Shown: piece after piece, positions 9,420 to 17,536 of the stretch
How positions within the stretch are numbered: position 1 is the first letter of the stretch
Layout: the number at the start of each line of letters is the position of its first letter
Assembly: GCA_910585095.1 (NCBI GenBank)
Contig: CAJUBU010000002.1
Location: 18,053 to 82,052, forward strand
Source: an uncultured Lachnospira sp.
GTDB taxonomy: Bacteria > Bacillota > Clostridia > Lachnospirales > Lachnospiraceae
Reading direction: 5' to 3'
Length of the DNA stretch: 64,000 nucleotides
Position numbers and translations under genes: made by a program
Notes under the pieces: generated by a model
The model's input: only the letters and a program-made list of their open reading frames with translations
The model's database searches: none
What the model was told of the DNA's origin: nothing

Positions 9420-11390
9420 CTAAAAAAAACTTAAATTTTCCTTTTTCGCGAACTCAATAAATGCCTCAGCTATTCCGTCCTCAGTAAGTCCCTCATGATT
9501 ATATAAATCATGCTTTACGATTAAATGATTATTCTCGTCTAATAAAGCATGTCCCTCTTTGCCAATACAATAAATTTTATCTCCAGAATTATCTTTGCTT
9601 GGTTCTCTCATAGTAGCAAAAAAAATAGGATAATCTTCTTTTTTAGGACATAAATTATCATCCCATTTCTGAACAAATAAAACTGAAGTTTTTGTTCCCG
9701 TATGCGGTTTAAACACGTTTTCATGAAGCCCAACAACTGCTAAAATCCTGCATTTTTCCATTATAAAATCTCGTATATATTTATCAGATACATTATTAAG
9801 TCTTCCCTGTGGAAGTATTATAGCCATTCTTCCGCCATCCTTTAAAAAAGAAAGATTCCGCTCTATAAATAAAATATCCCTGCCAACTTTGGATTGATAT
9901 TTTCCTTTGGCATTTTTTCCAAGCTCATATTTTGATATAATACGACCTTCTTTAATGTCTCCAGCAAAAGGCGGATTAGCCATAAGTATGTCAAAATTAA
10001 AATCTTTGTTTTGATTTCTTGTTTTTCTCATACTTCTTAAGCCTTTCCATCCCTCATAATATATATCTTTCCAGTCATCGTCCTCAATTATGTCTTCCCA
10101 TCTCTCATAGTCAAGAGTATTTAGATGTAACACATTTGTTCTGCCATCTCCGGCAATTAAATTAAGTGTTCTTGCCACTCTCACAGCTTTAGTATCAAAA
10201 TCAATGGCAAATATATTTTCTTTTACATAATCTTCACATTCAGGCGGTTTTTTTTCTGCTGTAAAAAGATGACTTTGAGGTATGCCTTTTTCTTTCAAAA
10301 TTTTTTTCCAAACATAAAACATTGTATGAACAGGAAAACCGCAACTTCCAGCAGCAGTATCAATCATCTTTTCATCTTTTTGGGGATTAAGCATTTTAAC
10401 ACACATATCTATAACATATCTTGGCGTAAAATACTGCCCTTTTTCGCCTTTTTGAGCCTTACTTATTAAATACTCAAAAGCATCATCAATAACATCAAGA
10501 TTTGAATTAAATAACTTTACATCTTGTAAACTAGCAATACATATGGCGAGATGAGAAGCGGTAAGAGCAATCTTCTCATCAAAATTAAATACTCCAGGCC
10601 ATTTCTTTTTTGCCTTATCGAATAATTCTTGTATAGAAATTTTCAAATCATCATCGACATCTCCATAATTTCTAAAATTAAGTATTCTTTTTTTATCTCT
10701 TCCGCTTTCCATCTCATCATAAAGTTTTGTGAAAATGAGTTTAAAAACTTCCTCAAAAACATCTACCCCAGCATTTGCTAAAACCTCATCTTCCATTTCC
10801 TCTATGAGACTTTTTAAAGACTTTTTCTCACTTACAAGTTTATCTTTAGCAATTAAATCTTCAATAGTCCATCTTTCTGCTAATATATCTTTTAGTTTTT
10901 GATTTGCTTTCGGAATATCAGGTATGTCCTCAAAAAAATTAGGATTTTTCCTGTGATAGTACGATATTTGTTCTCCATTAGTCCATACGCCTATAATGGC
11001 TCCCGTAGCATTGCAATACGACCTTAATTGTTCTTTTCCGTCTTTAAGTTTTGGCTTCTTTAACTCAACTATAATTTCTTCTGCCGTTTTGTTTGTTTTT
11101 GAGAAAATAACAATATCCGCCCGTTTTTTTTCTCTGCCAAAATAAATTACTCTCTCAACTTCCATTCTTTCAGTTGGATAACCATACACGTTTATTAATT
11201 TATATAGATAAAGCTGTCTTATCAATTCCTCTGGAGTAAGCTTTATGTTTTTATTTCTGACAAGACATTTAATATAAATTTTCCCATTTTCCTCTATTAC
11301 GTTTTTCTCAATCTCGTTAATAGATTTTGGGGAAAATTGAGTTAATTTATAATTTGATTTTTTTATTATAGAATCTATTATTCCGCTCAT
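9420..11390 (-). CDS. Fused nuclease-N6-adenine methyltransferase (BcgI-like RM subunit)
   Basis: 656 residues. Residues 40-160 form an HSDR_N-like domain with a PD-(D/E)xK pattern (D92 in RADIVIF, E109-L-K111 in IIVELKKP). Residues 210-330 resemble the HsdM helical domain. The methyltransferase follows: motif I DTAAGSCGF (344-352) and catalytic motif IV NPPF (472-475). Together with the S subunit this makes a restriction-modification enzyme without a separate HsdR translocase, as in type IIB BcgI, whose A subunit has a similar size. ATG 11390 has GGGGAG 9 bases upstream. The gene ends in TTT TTT TAG. The DNA target cannot be predicted from this sequence. Confidence 0.85.
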   Translation of the reverse strand: MSGIIDSIIKKSNYKLTQFSPKSINEIEKNVIEENGKIYIKCLVRNKNIKLTPEELIRQLYLYKLINVYGYPTERMEVERVIYFGREKKRADIVIFSKTNKTAEEIIVELKKPKLKDGKEQLRSYCNATGAIIGVWTNGEQISYYHRKNPNFFEDIPDIPKANQKLKDILAERWTIEDLIAKDKLVSEKKSLKSLIEEMEDEVLANAGVDVFEEVFKLIFTKLYDEMESGRDKKRILNFRNYGDVDDDLKISIQELFDKAKKKWPGVFNFDEKIALTASHLAICIASLQDVKLFNSNLDVIDDAFEYLISKAQKGEKGQYFTPRYVIDMCVKMLNPQKDEKMIDTAAGSCGFPVHTMFYVWKKILKEKGIPQSHLFTAEKKPPECEDYVKENIFAIDFDTKAVRVARTLNLIAGDGRTNVLHLNTLDYERWEDIIEDDDWKDIYYEGWKGLRSMRKTRNQNKDFNFDILMANPPFAGDIKEGRIISKYELGKNAKGKYQSKVGRDILFIERNLSFLKDGGRMAIILPQGRLNNVSDKYIRDFIMEKCRILAVVGLHENVFKPHTGTKTSVLFVQKWDDNLCPKKEDYPIFFATMREPSKDNSGDKIYCIGKEGHALLDENNHLIVKHDLYNHEGLTEDGIAEAFIEFAKKENLSFF

Positions 11391-11461
11391 AAATATTTAC
11401 TCCCCTATATTTTTATTAAAACTATTTTTTAGAATTCAATATAAATCGAAACATTAAAAAG

Positions 11462-11491
11462 GGAAGCAAACTTATTGATATATTTGCTTCC
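11462..11491 (-). terminator. second intrinsic terminator upstream of the RM genes
   Basis: GGAAGCAAA (11462-11470) and TTTGCTTCC (11483-11491) form a perfect 9-bp stem. On the minus strand it is followed by CTTTTT. It lies 70 bases before the RM start, so it may act as a second barrier or as an attenuator for that operon. Confidence 0.65.
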
Positions 11492-11790
11492 TTTCCAATT
11501 CTTAATTTAATAAAATTATATCTAAACTAAATATTATTTTTTGATTTTAATATTTGTTGTTTTATCTTTATCTTAAAAAATTATCATCATTCTGCTGTGA
11601 TATTGCATCTATATATACTTAAAGTGCGCATTTATAATTAAAAATAAATTTTTCTAATTATAATACATCACACAACGATAAACTTCAAAAAATTCTAATA
11701 AATTTAAATTTTGATAAAATAATGGAATACAAAAGAAATTGAAATATAACTATACTAAATTCTAATTTTCACACATTTTATTAAATTCAA

Positions 11791-11825
11791 AAAACCCCTT
11801 GAAATAAAATACTCTCAAGGGGTTT
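11791..11825 (-). terminator. terminator of the rplM-rpsI operon
   Basis: AAACCCCTTGA (11792-11802) pairs with TCAAGGGGTTT (11815-11825). On the minus strand the stem is followed by TTTTTT, 8 bases after the rpsI stop. A textbook intrinsic terminator. Confidence 0.92.
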
Positions 11826-11832
11826 ATAAATA

Positions 11833-12237
11833 TTATCTCTTACTAAACTGTGGAGCACGTCTTGCGGCCTTCAATCCATACTTCTTTCTTTCTTTCATAC
11901 GAGAATCTCTTGTAAGGAAACCAGCTTTCTTAAGTGATGGACGATACTCGTCCGAATCAACCTCAAGAAGCGCTCTAGAGATACCATGTCTGATAGCTCC
12001 TGCTTGACCTGTATATCCACCGCCATGTACATTGACAATAACATCATACTTATCAATTGTCTGTGTAAGTACTAATGGCTGTTTTACTACCACCTTCAAT
12101 GTCTCAAGACCAAAATAATCATCAATGCTTCTCTTATTTATCGTTATTGTACCATTGCCTGGTACTAAATATACTCTAGCAATACTGCTTTTTCTTCTAC
12201 CAGTTCCATAGAACTTTCCGTTTGCCTTTTTAGCCAC
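11833..12237 (-). CDS. rpsI: 30S ribosomal protein S9
   Basis: 134 residues. The sequence is typical S9: GTGRRKSSIARVYLVPGNG at the N-terminus, VNVHGGGYTGQAGAIRHG in the centre, and the basic tail KAARRAPQFSKR that reaches the P-site tRNA. It starts at GTG 12237 with AAGGAGG 8 bases before. It follows rplM by 27 bases in the usual L13-S9 operon and ends at a strong terminator. Confidence 0.97.
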   Translation of the reverse strand: MAKKANGKFYGTGRRKSSIARVYLVPGNGTITINKRSIDDYFGLETLKVVVKQPLVLTQTIDKYDVIVNVHGGGYTGQAGAIRHGISRALLEVDSDEYRPSLKKAGFLTRDSRMKERKKYGLKAARRAPQFSKR

Positions 12238-12264
12238 TGTTATTTCCTCCTTAATAGTTCTTGA

Positions 12265-12693
12265 TTAAAACTTTAATACTTCTGGCTTCTGAGCTGCTTG
12301 TTCATGGTCTGGACCAGCATATACATGAAGCTTTTTGTACATTTTTCTTCCCAAAGGTCCCTTTGGTAACATTCCCTTAACAGCAAGTTCAACAACTCTC
12401 TCTGGCTTCTTTGCCAACATTTCTTTGAGTGTTGTCTCTTTCATACCGCCAACATAACCTGAGTGATTATAGTAAACCTTTTGGTCAAGCTTCTTGCCTG
12501 AAACTCGAATCTTACTTGCATTGATAACAATTACATTATCGCCGCAATCCATATGAGGAGTAAAAGTAGGCTTGTTCTTTCCTCTTAATATAGCCGCAAC
12601 CTGTGATGCCAAACGGCCTAGTGTATAATCTGCAGCATCAACAACATACCATTTTCTTTCAATGCTTGATGCAGTAGCCATGTAAGTTTTCAT
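12265..12693 (-). CDS. rplM: 50S ribosomal protein L13
   Basis: 142 residues from ATG 12693, chosen because GGAGG lies 7 bases upstream (the frame is open 11 codons further). MKTYMATASSIERKWYVVDA and GDNVIVINASKI are diagnostic of L13. It binds 23S rRNA early in 50S assembly and in several bacteria represses its own operon through the mRNA leader; a structured leader is present here. Confidence 0.97.
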   Translation of the reverse strand: MKTYMATASSIERKWYVVDAADYTLGRLASQVAAILRGKNKPTFTPHMDCGDNVIVINASKIRVSGKKLDQKVYYNHSGYVGGMKETTLKEMLAKKPERVVELAVKGMLPKGPLGRKMYKKLHVYAGPDHEQAAQKPEVLKF

Positions 12694-12864
12694 TGGTTTT
12701 CCTCCTGAAATAATCTTAAAAATCAAACATATTTATTACTGGTTACAAAATGTCCAAAAGCAACCATATTAAAATTGATATTTTTATTATAAATGTTTCT
12801 TCGGGGCTGGCAAAACATTTAATACTGGTAAATATTCAACTGGGCGTACTTTTCCACGCCACAT
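12694..12864 (-). ncRNA. rplM-rpsI 5' leader, candidate L13 autoregulatory RNA
   Basis: About 170 untranslated bases lie between the predicted start of transcription and the rplM ATG. Close to the 5' end a GGCGT/ACGCC hairpin with a GGAAAAGT loop (about 12845-12860) is visible, followed by further complementarity. Firmicutes rplM mRNAs carry an L13 leader at this position. The identity is inferred from position and structure, not from a covariance search. Confidence 0.5.
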
Positions 12865-12870
12865 TTTGAA

Positions 12871-12899
12871 ATTATATAACACACAACCACGCGTGTCAA
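12871..12899 (-). promoter_or_regulatory. sigma-A promoter of rplM-rpsI
   Basis: On the minus strand TTGACA (12899-12894) and TATAAT (12876-12871) are both perfect consensus and are separated by exactly 17 bases. The predicted start is near 12864. It lies just downstream of truA, so rplM-rpsI can be expressed independently of the large ribosomal operon. Confidence 0.9.
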
Positions 12900-12929
12900 T
12901 AAAAATCAGTAAATTTCTGTAATAAAAGA

Positions 12930-13703
12930 TTAAACATATTTATTACACAATTTTATCTCCATCAATGTAAGTCCTTGTGGCGGCGCTGTCTGTCCAGCGG
13001 CGCTGCGTTCCCTTTTCTCCAATATATCCGCAATATGCTGTGGCAAAAGTTGACCTTTTCCTACTTGTACAAGAGTACCTGTTATGATTCTTACCATATT
13101 ATAAAGAAAACCGTTGCCTGTAACTTTAATTTTTACCAAATATGTATTATCTAATACAGCATTGACGCTTTCTGTCAAAATTTCAATCGAATAAACGGTT
13201 CTAATGGTATGTTCTGCCTGTGTTCTTACACAGCAAAAACTTTTAAAATCATGTTCTCCGATTAAAAATGCAGCAGCTTCTTTCATACTATCGATATCAA
13301 GATTTCCTCTTACATGCCATGCACGATTATAAAATTGTGGCAACTCAATATTTGATTGCAAAATGGTATACTCATATGTTTTTACTGTATCACAATGTCT
13401 TGGATGAAAATCAGCAGCCACCTCACATGAATGAAGCACTCTAATTTGTGGCGGAAGCCATCTGTTTACTGTATATAAAAACCTATCTGGCGGAACGGTT
13501 GACTGTGTATCAAAAACAGCAATATTCCCATAGGCATGAACACCTGCATCTGTTCTACTTGCACCTATGACCTGTATATTTTCACCTGTAACTGCATAAA
13601 TAGCCTTATTTAGTTCTCCTTCTATCGTAGGGGCATTAGGCTGAATCTGCCAGCCGCTATAAGCAGTCCCATCATATGCTACTGTCAACATAATACGTTT
13701 CAT
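12930..13703 (-). CDS. truA: tRNA pseudouridine(38-40) synthase
   Basis: 257 residues from ATG 13703, which has GGAG 7 bases upstream (an in-frame ATG at 13718 has none). The catalytic aspartate is in GASRTDAGVHA, and VAYDGTAYSGWQIQPN marks the N-terminus of the TruA family. It converts U38-40 of many tRNA anticodon arms to pseudouridine. It follows ecfT, as in most Firmicutes, after a 167-base gap in which I see no clear signal. Confidence 0.95.
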   Translation of the reverse strand: MKRIMLTVAYDGTAYSGWQIQPNAPTIEGELNKAIYAVTGENIQVIGASRTDAGVHAYGNIAVFDTQSTVPPDRFLYTVNRWLPPQIRVLHSCEVAADFHPRHCDTVKTYEYTILQSNIELPQFYNRAWHVRGNLDIDSMKEAAAFLIGEHDFKSFCCVRTQAEHTIRTVYSIEILTESVNAVLDNTYLVKIKVTGNGFLYNMVRIITGTLVQVGKGQLLPQHIADILEKRERSAAGQTAPPQGLTLMEIKLCNKYV

Positions 13704-13870
13704 TTTTCGTCTCCACATTATGATTTATTTTTAACGTCTGCACCATAGAGGTGATATAGCAATATCAGTATAGATAAGAATTGCTTAAATAAATTTAGGT
13801 AAAAACGTGAATACCAACTTTCCTTAACAAAACTTATGAGTTTAATTATGAGTAAGTCACACCACAAAAT

Positions 13871-14674
13871 TTACCCCACAACAATATTTATTGCAATTAC
13901 AAAAATAAGATATACAGCCAATACCAAATAACCAATATAATCATTTTTGCAATATGTCAACGGCTTCATTTTCGTTCTTCCCTGTGAACCATGATAACAT
14001 CTTGCCTCCATTGCCATTGCTAACTCATTTGCTCTCCTAAAAGCGGATACAAATAACGGCACTAAAATTGGTATCATTGCCTTTGCACGTTTAAACAGAT
14101 TACCATGCTCAAAGTCTGCACCCCTTGCCATCTGTGCCTTCATAATTTTATCGGTCTCGTCAATCAATATTGGTATAAATCGTAATGCAATTGACATCAT
14201 CATAGAAATTTCATGTACAGGGACTTTAATTTTTTTCAAAAATCCCATACTTTTTTCCAACCCATCTGTCAAATGATTTGGCGTTGTAGTAAGTGTCATA
14301 ATAGAAGAACCCATAATTAAATAAATTAACCTTACTACCATAAATATAGCCTGATAAATTCCTTCTTTCGTTATGGTAAGTTTCCAAACCTGCACAACAA
14401 CTTCTCCATCTGTCAAAAAAAGATTAAACGCAGCACTTATAATGATAATAATAAGAATCGCTTTTAAACCTTTTACAATAAATTTTAATGGCACTTTCGA
14501 TATTTTTATAATTGCCAACAGAAAAACAGTGATAACCAGATATGCCCATATACTTTTTCCTGCAAACAACGATATGATAAATACTAATGTCCCCATTAAT
14601 TTTACTCTGGGGTCTAGTCCATGTATTGGAGATTCTGTCTGATAATATTGACCAATAGTTATATCTCGAATCAT
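13871..14674 (-). CDS. ecfT: ECF transporter transmembrane subunit EcfT
   Basis: 267 residues from ATG 14674, with AAAGGA 5 bases upstream; the longer frame to 14737 lacks a ribosome binding site. The protein starts MIRDITIGQYYQTESPIHGLDPRVKL, the normal EcfT/CbiQ beginning, has about six membrane helices, and carries the coupling motif in MMSIALRFIPILIDE and ARGADFEHGNL. With EcfA1 and EcfA2 it forms the shared energising module for vitamin-specific S components encoded elsewhere. Confidence 0.95.
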   Translation of the reverse strand: MIRDITIGQYYQTESPIHGLDPRVKLMGTLVFIISLFAGKSIWAYLVITVFLLAIIKISKVPLKFIVKGLKAILIIIIISAAFNLFLTDGEVVVQVWKLTITKEGIYQAIFMVVRLIYLIMGSSIMTLTTTPNHLTDGLEKSMGFLKKIKVPVHEISMMMSIALRFIPILIDETDKIMKAQMARGADFEHGNLFKRAKAMIPILVPLFVSAFRRANELAMAMEARCYHGSQGRTKMKPLTYCKNDYIGYLVLAVYLIFVIAINIVVG

Positions 14675-14776
14675 ATTTATCCTTTCTCGACATGCTCTTA
14701 TGTCTAAAAATATATAACAATAACAGTTCAGTCGCATTTTTCACAAGAAAATCTATAGTTTTTCATAGCTAAACAT

Positions 14777-14804
14777 GGATATTTGCAATCTGCTTTACTG
14801 CTTG
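14777..14804. repeat. dispersed repeat family A, copy 1 (partial)
   Basis: GGATATTTGCAATCTGCTTT followed by ACTGCTTG matches the left part of the family A repeats at 45148, 49322, 52712, 57052 and 57988. It sits in the 138-base gap between ecfT and the ecfA2 stop. Confidence 0.5.
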
Positions 14805-14812
14805 TTATAACT

Positions 14813-15667
14813 TCACTGCTGTTTTCCCAACGCCTGTAATATAGAATTTTTTGCTTCTTCTATAGTAATAGCACAAGTATCCACATCCAAACCTGCCTGC
14901 TTTAAATCTTGCATAATATAAGTTACTTGTGGAGCGCAAAGCCCTATATTTTCCAATTCTTTATAATGTGCAAACACTTCTCTTGGCGTTCCATCATAAG
15001 TTAATACACCATCATTCATCACTATAATTCGACTGACATAATTTGCAACGTCTTCCATACTATGTGATACTAAAATAACAGTAATACCCATCTCATCATG
15101 CAGCTTTTTTACACAGTTTAATATCTCGTCTCTGCCTTTTGGGTCTAATCCAGCCGTCGGTTCATCAAGAATTAATACTTCTGGCTTCATTGCAAGCACG
15201 CCTGCAATCGCTACACGTCTTTTTTGCCCACCTGATAAATCAAACGGCGACTGATAATATAAACTTTCATCTAACCCAACAAGTCTCAATGCCTCAAACG
15301 CTCGCAATTCCACATCCTTTCTTGACAGACCAAGATTTTTAGGACCAAAGCATACATCTTTAAATATATCGGTTTCAAATAACTGATGTTCTGGATATTG
15401 AAATACAAGACCAACCTTACTTCTCAACAAATTCATATTATAGTCTTTATCATATATATCTTGTCCATTATAATAAATCGTGCCTTTTGTTGCCTTTACC
15501 AAACCATTTAAATGCTGTATTAATGTTGATTTTCCTGAACCTGTATGACCTATTAATCCGATAAATTCTCCATCTTTTATCACACAGCTTAAATTTCGTA
15601 TAGCATGTTTTTCAAATCCAGTCCCTATCTCATAGGTATAATCAATTTTATCAATAATGATAGGCAT
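14813..15667 (-). CDS. ecfA2: ECF transporter ATPase EcfA2
   Basis: 284 residues. Walker A GHTGSGKS, Q-loop FQYPEHQLFE, signature LSGGQKRRVAIAGVLAMKPE and Walker B VLILDEPTAGLDP are intact. It pairs with EcfA1 as the asymmetric ATPase of the ECF module. The start is ATG 15667, with GGAGG 8 bases upstream; the ecfA1 stop is one base away, so translation is probably coupled. Confidence 0.95.
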   Translation of the reverse strand: MPIIIDKIDYTYEIGTGFEKHAIRNLSCVIKDGEFIGLIGHTGSGKSTLIQHLNGLVKATKGTIYYNGQDIYDKDYNMNLLRSKVGLVFQYPEHQLFETDIFKDVCFGPKNLGLSRKDVELRAFEALRLVGLDESLYYQSPFDLSGGQKRRVAIAGVLAMKPEVLILDEPTAGLDPKGRDEILNCVKKLHDEMGITVILVSHSMEDVANYVSRIIVMNDGVLTYDGTPREVFAHYKELENIGLCAPQVTYIMQDLKQAGLDVDTCAITIEEAKNSILQALGKQQ

Positions 15668-15668
15668 G

Positions 15669-16520
15669 TTACACACCTCCTACAAGAGCTTTTATCAACT
15701 CTTCTCTCGTCAATATACCCAGTGGAATATCAAGTCCTGATTTGCGTAATTCATATGCTAATTCTGTAACTTGCGGCACATCAAGCCTCAACTTTTTTAA
15801 TTGTTCTACCTGAGAAAATATATCTCGCGGTTTACCTTCCATAACAACTTTACCTTTATCCATCACAAACACCTTATCTGCATGGATAACTTCTTCCATA
15901 TAATGTGTTATCAATATAATTGTAACGCCTTCTTTTTGATTCAGTTCTGTTATTACTTTTAAAATATCCTGTCTTCCTAATGGGTCTAACATTGCTGTAG
16001 GTTCATCTAAAATGATACATTTAGGCTTCATTGCCACAATTCCTGCAATCGCTACACGCTGCTTTTGTCCGCCTGACAATTTATTTGGTGAAGCATTGCG
16101 ATACTGATACATACCAACAGCTTTTAAACTATCTTCTACCCTTGTCCATATATCTTTTGTTGGAACGCCAATATTTTCAGGTCCAAATCCTACCTCCTCA
16201 TCAACAAGCGTACATACAATCTGATTATCTGGATTTTGAAAAACCATCCCTGCAGTTTGACGTACATTAAGTACTTTATCCTCGTTTGATGTATCCATGC
16301 CATCAACCCACAATGTTCCCTCTGTCGGTGTAAGAAGCGCGTTAATATGTTTGGCAAAGGTTGATTTACCTGAACCATTATGTCCTAAAATCGCAATAAA
16401 ATCACCTTTTTGAATATCAAGACTAACATTATCAACTGCCGTAATGATTCCCTCAACATTGCCTTCTTCATCTCTTTGAATATACTCAAATGTTACATCT
16501 CTTGCTTTTATAATCCCCAT
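15669..16520 (-). CDS. ecfA1: ECF transporter ATPase EcfA1
   Basis: 283 residues with Walker A GHNGSGKS, Q-loop FQNPDNQIVCTLVDEEVGFGPENIG, signature KLSGGQKQRVAIAGIVAMKP and Walker B CIILDEPTAMLDP. The FGPENIG stretch is typical of EcfA. The ribosome binding site is weak. It is separated from rplQ by a terminator and about 350 non-coding bases, so the ecf genes probably have their own promoter or depend on read-through. Confidence 0.95.
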   Translation of the reverse strand: MGIIKARDVTFEYIQRDEEGNVEGIITAVDNVSLDIQKGDFIAILGHNGSGKSTFAKHINALLTPTEGTLWVDGMDTSNEDKVLNVRQTAGMVFQNPDNQIVCTLVDEEVGFGPENIGVPTKDIWTRVEDSLKAVGMYQYRNASPNKLSGGQKQRVAIAGIVAMKPKCIILDEPTAMLDPLGRQDILKVITELNQKEGVTIILITHYMEEVIHADKVFVMDKGKVVMEGKPRDIFSQVEQLKKLRLDVPQVTELAYELRKSGLDIPLGILTREELIKALVGGV

Positions 16521-16926
16521 ATTTACTACTGCTCAAAATATAAACAAATGTATCCTATATTATTTTAGATACTTTTCTGAGCAGCGCGCTCCTTTCTTTT
16601 TTAACGCTTATATAGGCGTTTGCGAAACTCTGAAACCATTGAAAATGGTGGTTTATTTTCTTGTATTTTTTCGTTCTCTCCTCAAAAAATCCTTTTTTCA
16701 TCATGAAAGAAAACTGTGGAAATATGGATAACTATACATAATTTTCTTAATTTCACTAGTAATTTCTATTTTAATGCTTACAAAGCCTTTAACTTCGTTA
16801 AAAATTTTAAAAGCTATCCACATCAACTGCTTTTTGAATTTCGCAATTACCCATTAGCGTTTATATTTATAAAAAAGCGTGGATATTGACCTAATTCAAT
16901 ATCCACGCACAAAGTACTTTTCTATA
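16521..16926. other. intergenic region between ecfA1 and rplQ
   Basis: 406 bases. It holds the rplQ terminator at 16877-16908, and on the minus strand two smaller inverted repeats near 16606-16650 (AACGC/GCGTT and AAACCA/TGGTTT) that could be leader structure for ecfA1. A 49-codon frame at 16555-16704 has no ribosome binding site and was not called. I could not assign a promoter. Confidence 0.5.
16877..16908 (-). terminator. terminator after rplQ
   Basis: GCGTGGATATTGA (16877-16889) and TCAATATCCACGC (16896-16908) form a perfect 13-bp stem with a 6-base loop. On the minus strand TTTTTT follows. It closes the S10-spc-alpha transcript. Confidence 0.93.
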
Positions 16927-17463
16927 TTATACGAACTCAAGAAGCACTTCCATTGCTGCATCGCCTTTTCTTAAACCAATCTTAACAATTCTTGTATAAC
17001 CACCCTTGCGGTCAGCATATTTAGGTGCAATTTCATCAAACACTTTGTTTGTAAGGTCAACAACTTTTGTGTTTCTCTTTCTTCCAGCTTTTTCCGTTGG
17101 AACTTCTGTCACCTTATAAAGGACTTTATCCATCTGCTTTCTTGCATGAAGCTTAGAAGGCTTATCTTTCTTGATTTCTTTTTCAACAGTCTCATATACG
17201 GTCACTTTTTTGCCGTCAACAACTTCTTTCACTCTCTTGCCATCGCTGTCTTTTTTAGCAACTTTTGCTGTAACTGTAACCGTCTCAAAATTATCTCTTT
17301 CCTTAATAGCCAGTGTTATAAGCTTTTCAACCTGCTTTTGAACTTCTTTTGCTCTAGCCTGTGTAGTAATGATTTTTCCATTTTGAATCAGTGCTGTTAC
17401 CTGATTTCTAAGTAAAGCTTTTCTCTGGGCAGAAGTTCTGCCAAGTTTTCTATACTTTGCCAT
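16927..17463 (-). CDS. rplQ: 50S ribosomal protein L17, enlarged
   Basis: 178 residues, against roughly 115-130 in most bacteria. The core is normal: MAKYRKLGRTSAQRKALLRN at the start and GGYTRIVKIGLRKGDAAMEV at the end. About 50 extra, Lys/Val-rich residues are inserted between residues 58 and 110 (VAKKDSDGKRVKEVVDGKK and onward). I believe similar insertions occur in other Lachnospiraceae L17 proteins. L17 lies near the exit tunnel, so the insertion is probably exposed on the ribosome surface. Confidence 0.96.
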   Translation of the reverse strand: MAKYRKLGRTSAQRKALLRNQVTALIQNGKIITTQARAKEVQKQVEKLITLAIKERDNFETVTVTAKVAKKDSDGKRVKEVVDGKKVTVYETVEKEIKKDKPSKLHARKQMDKVLYKVTEVPTEKAGRKRNTKVVDLTNKVFDEIAPKYADRKGGYTRIVKIGLRKGDAAMEVLLEFV

Positions 17464-17536
17464 TTTGTACTATCCTCCATATCCTACGAACATACACGCG
17501 CATTCGGTCTTACTGTATGTCGCGTTCTATATATGA

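Larger units (their letters stand above)
11391..11832. other. AT-rich intergenic region between the RM genes and rpsI
   Basis: 440 bases with no credible ORF on either strand. It contains two minus-strand terminators (listed separately) and a TATAAT-like hexamer without a good -35. The hairpin at 11462-11491 lies beyond the rpsI terminator, between it and the methyltransferase start, so a short transcript or a read-through control element could exist here. I see no clear promoter for the RM genes. Confidence 0.5.

Noticed and set aside
16555..16704. A 49-codon minus-strand frame upstream of ecfA1, basic and starting with two ATG codons
   Set aside because: No ribosome binding site; the sequence overlaps hairpins of the ecfA1 leader, and I recognise no family. 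Left uncalled.
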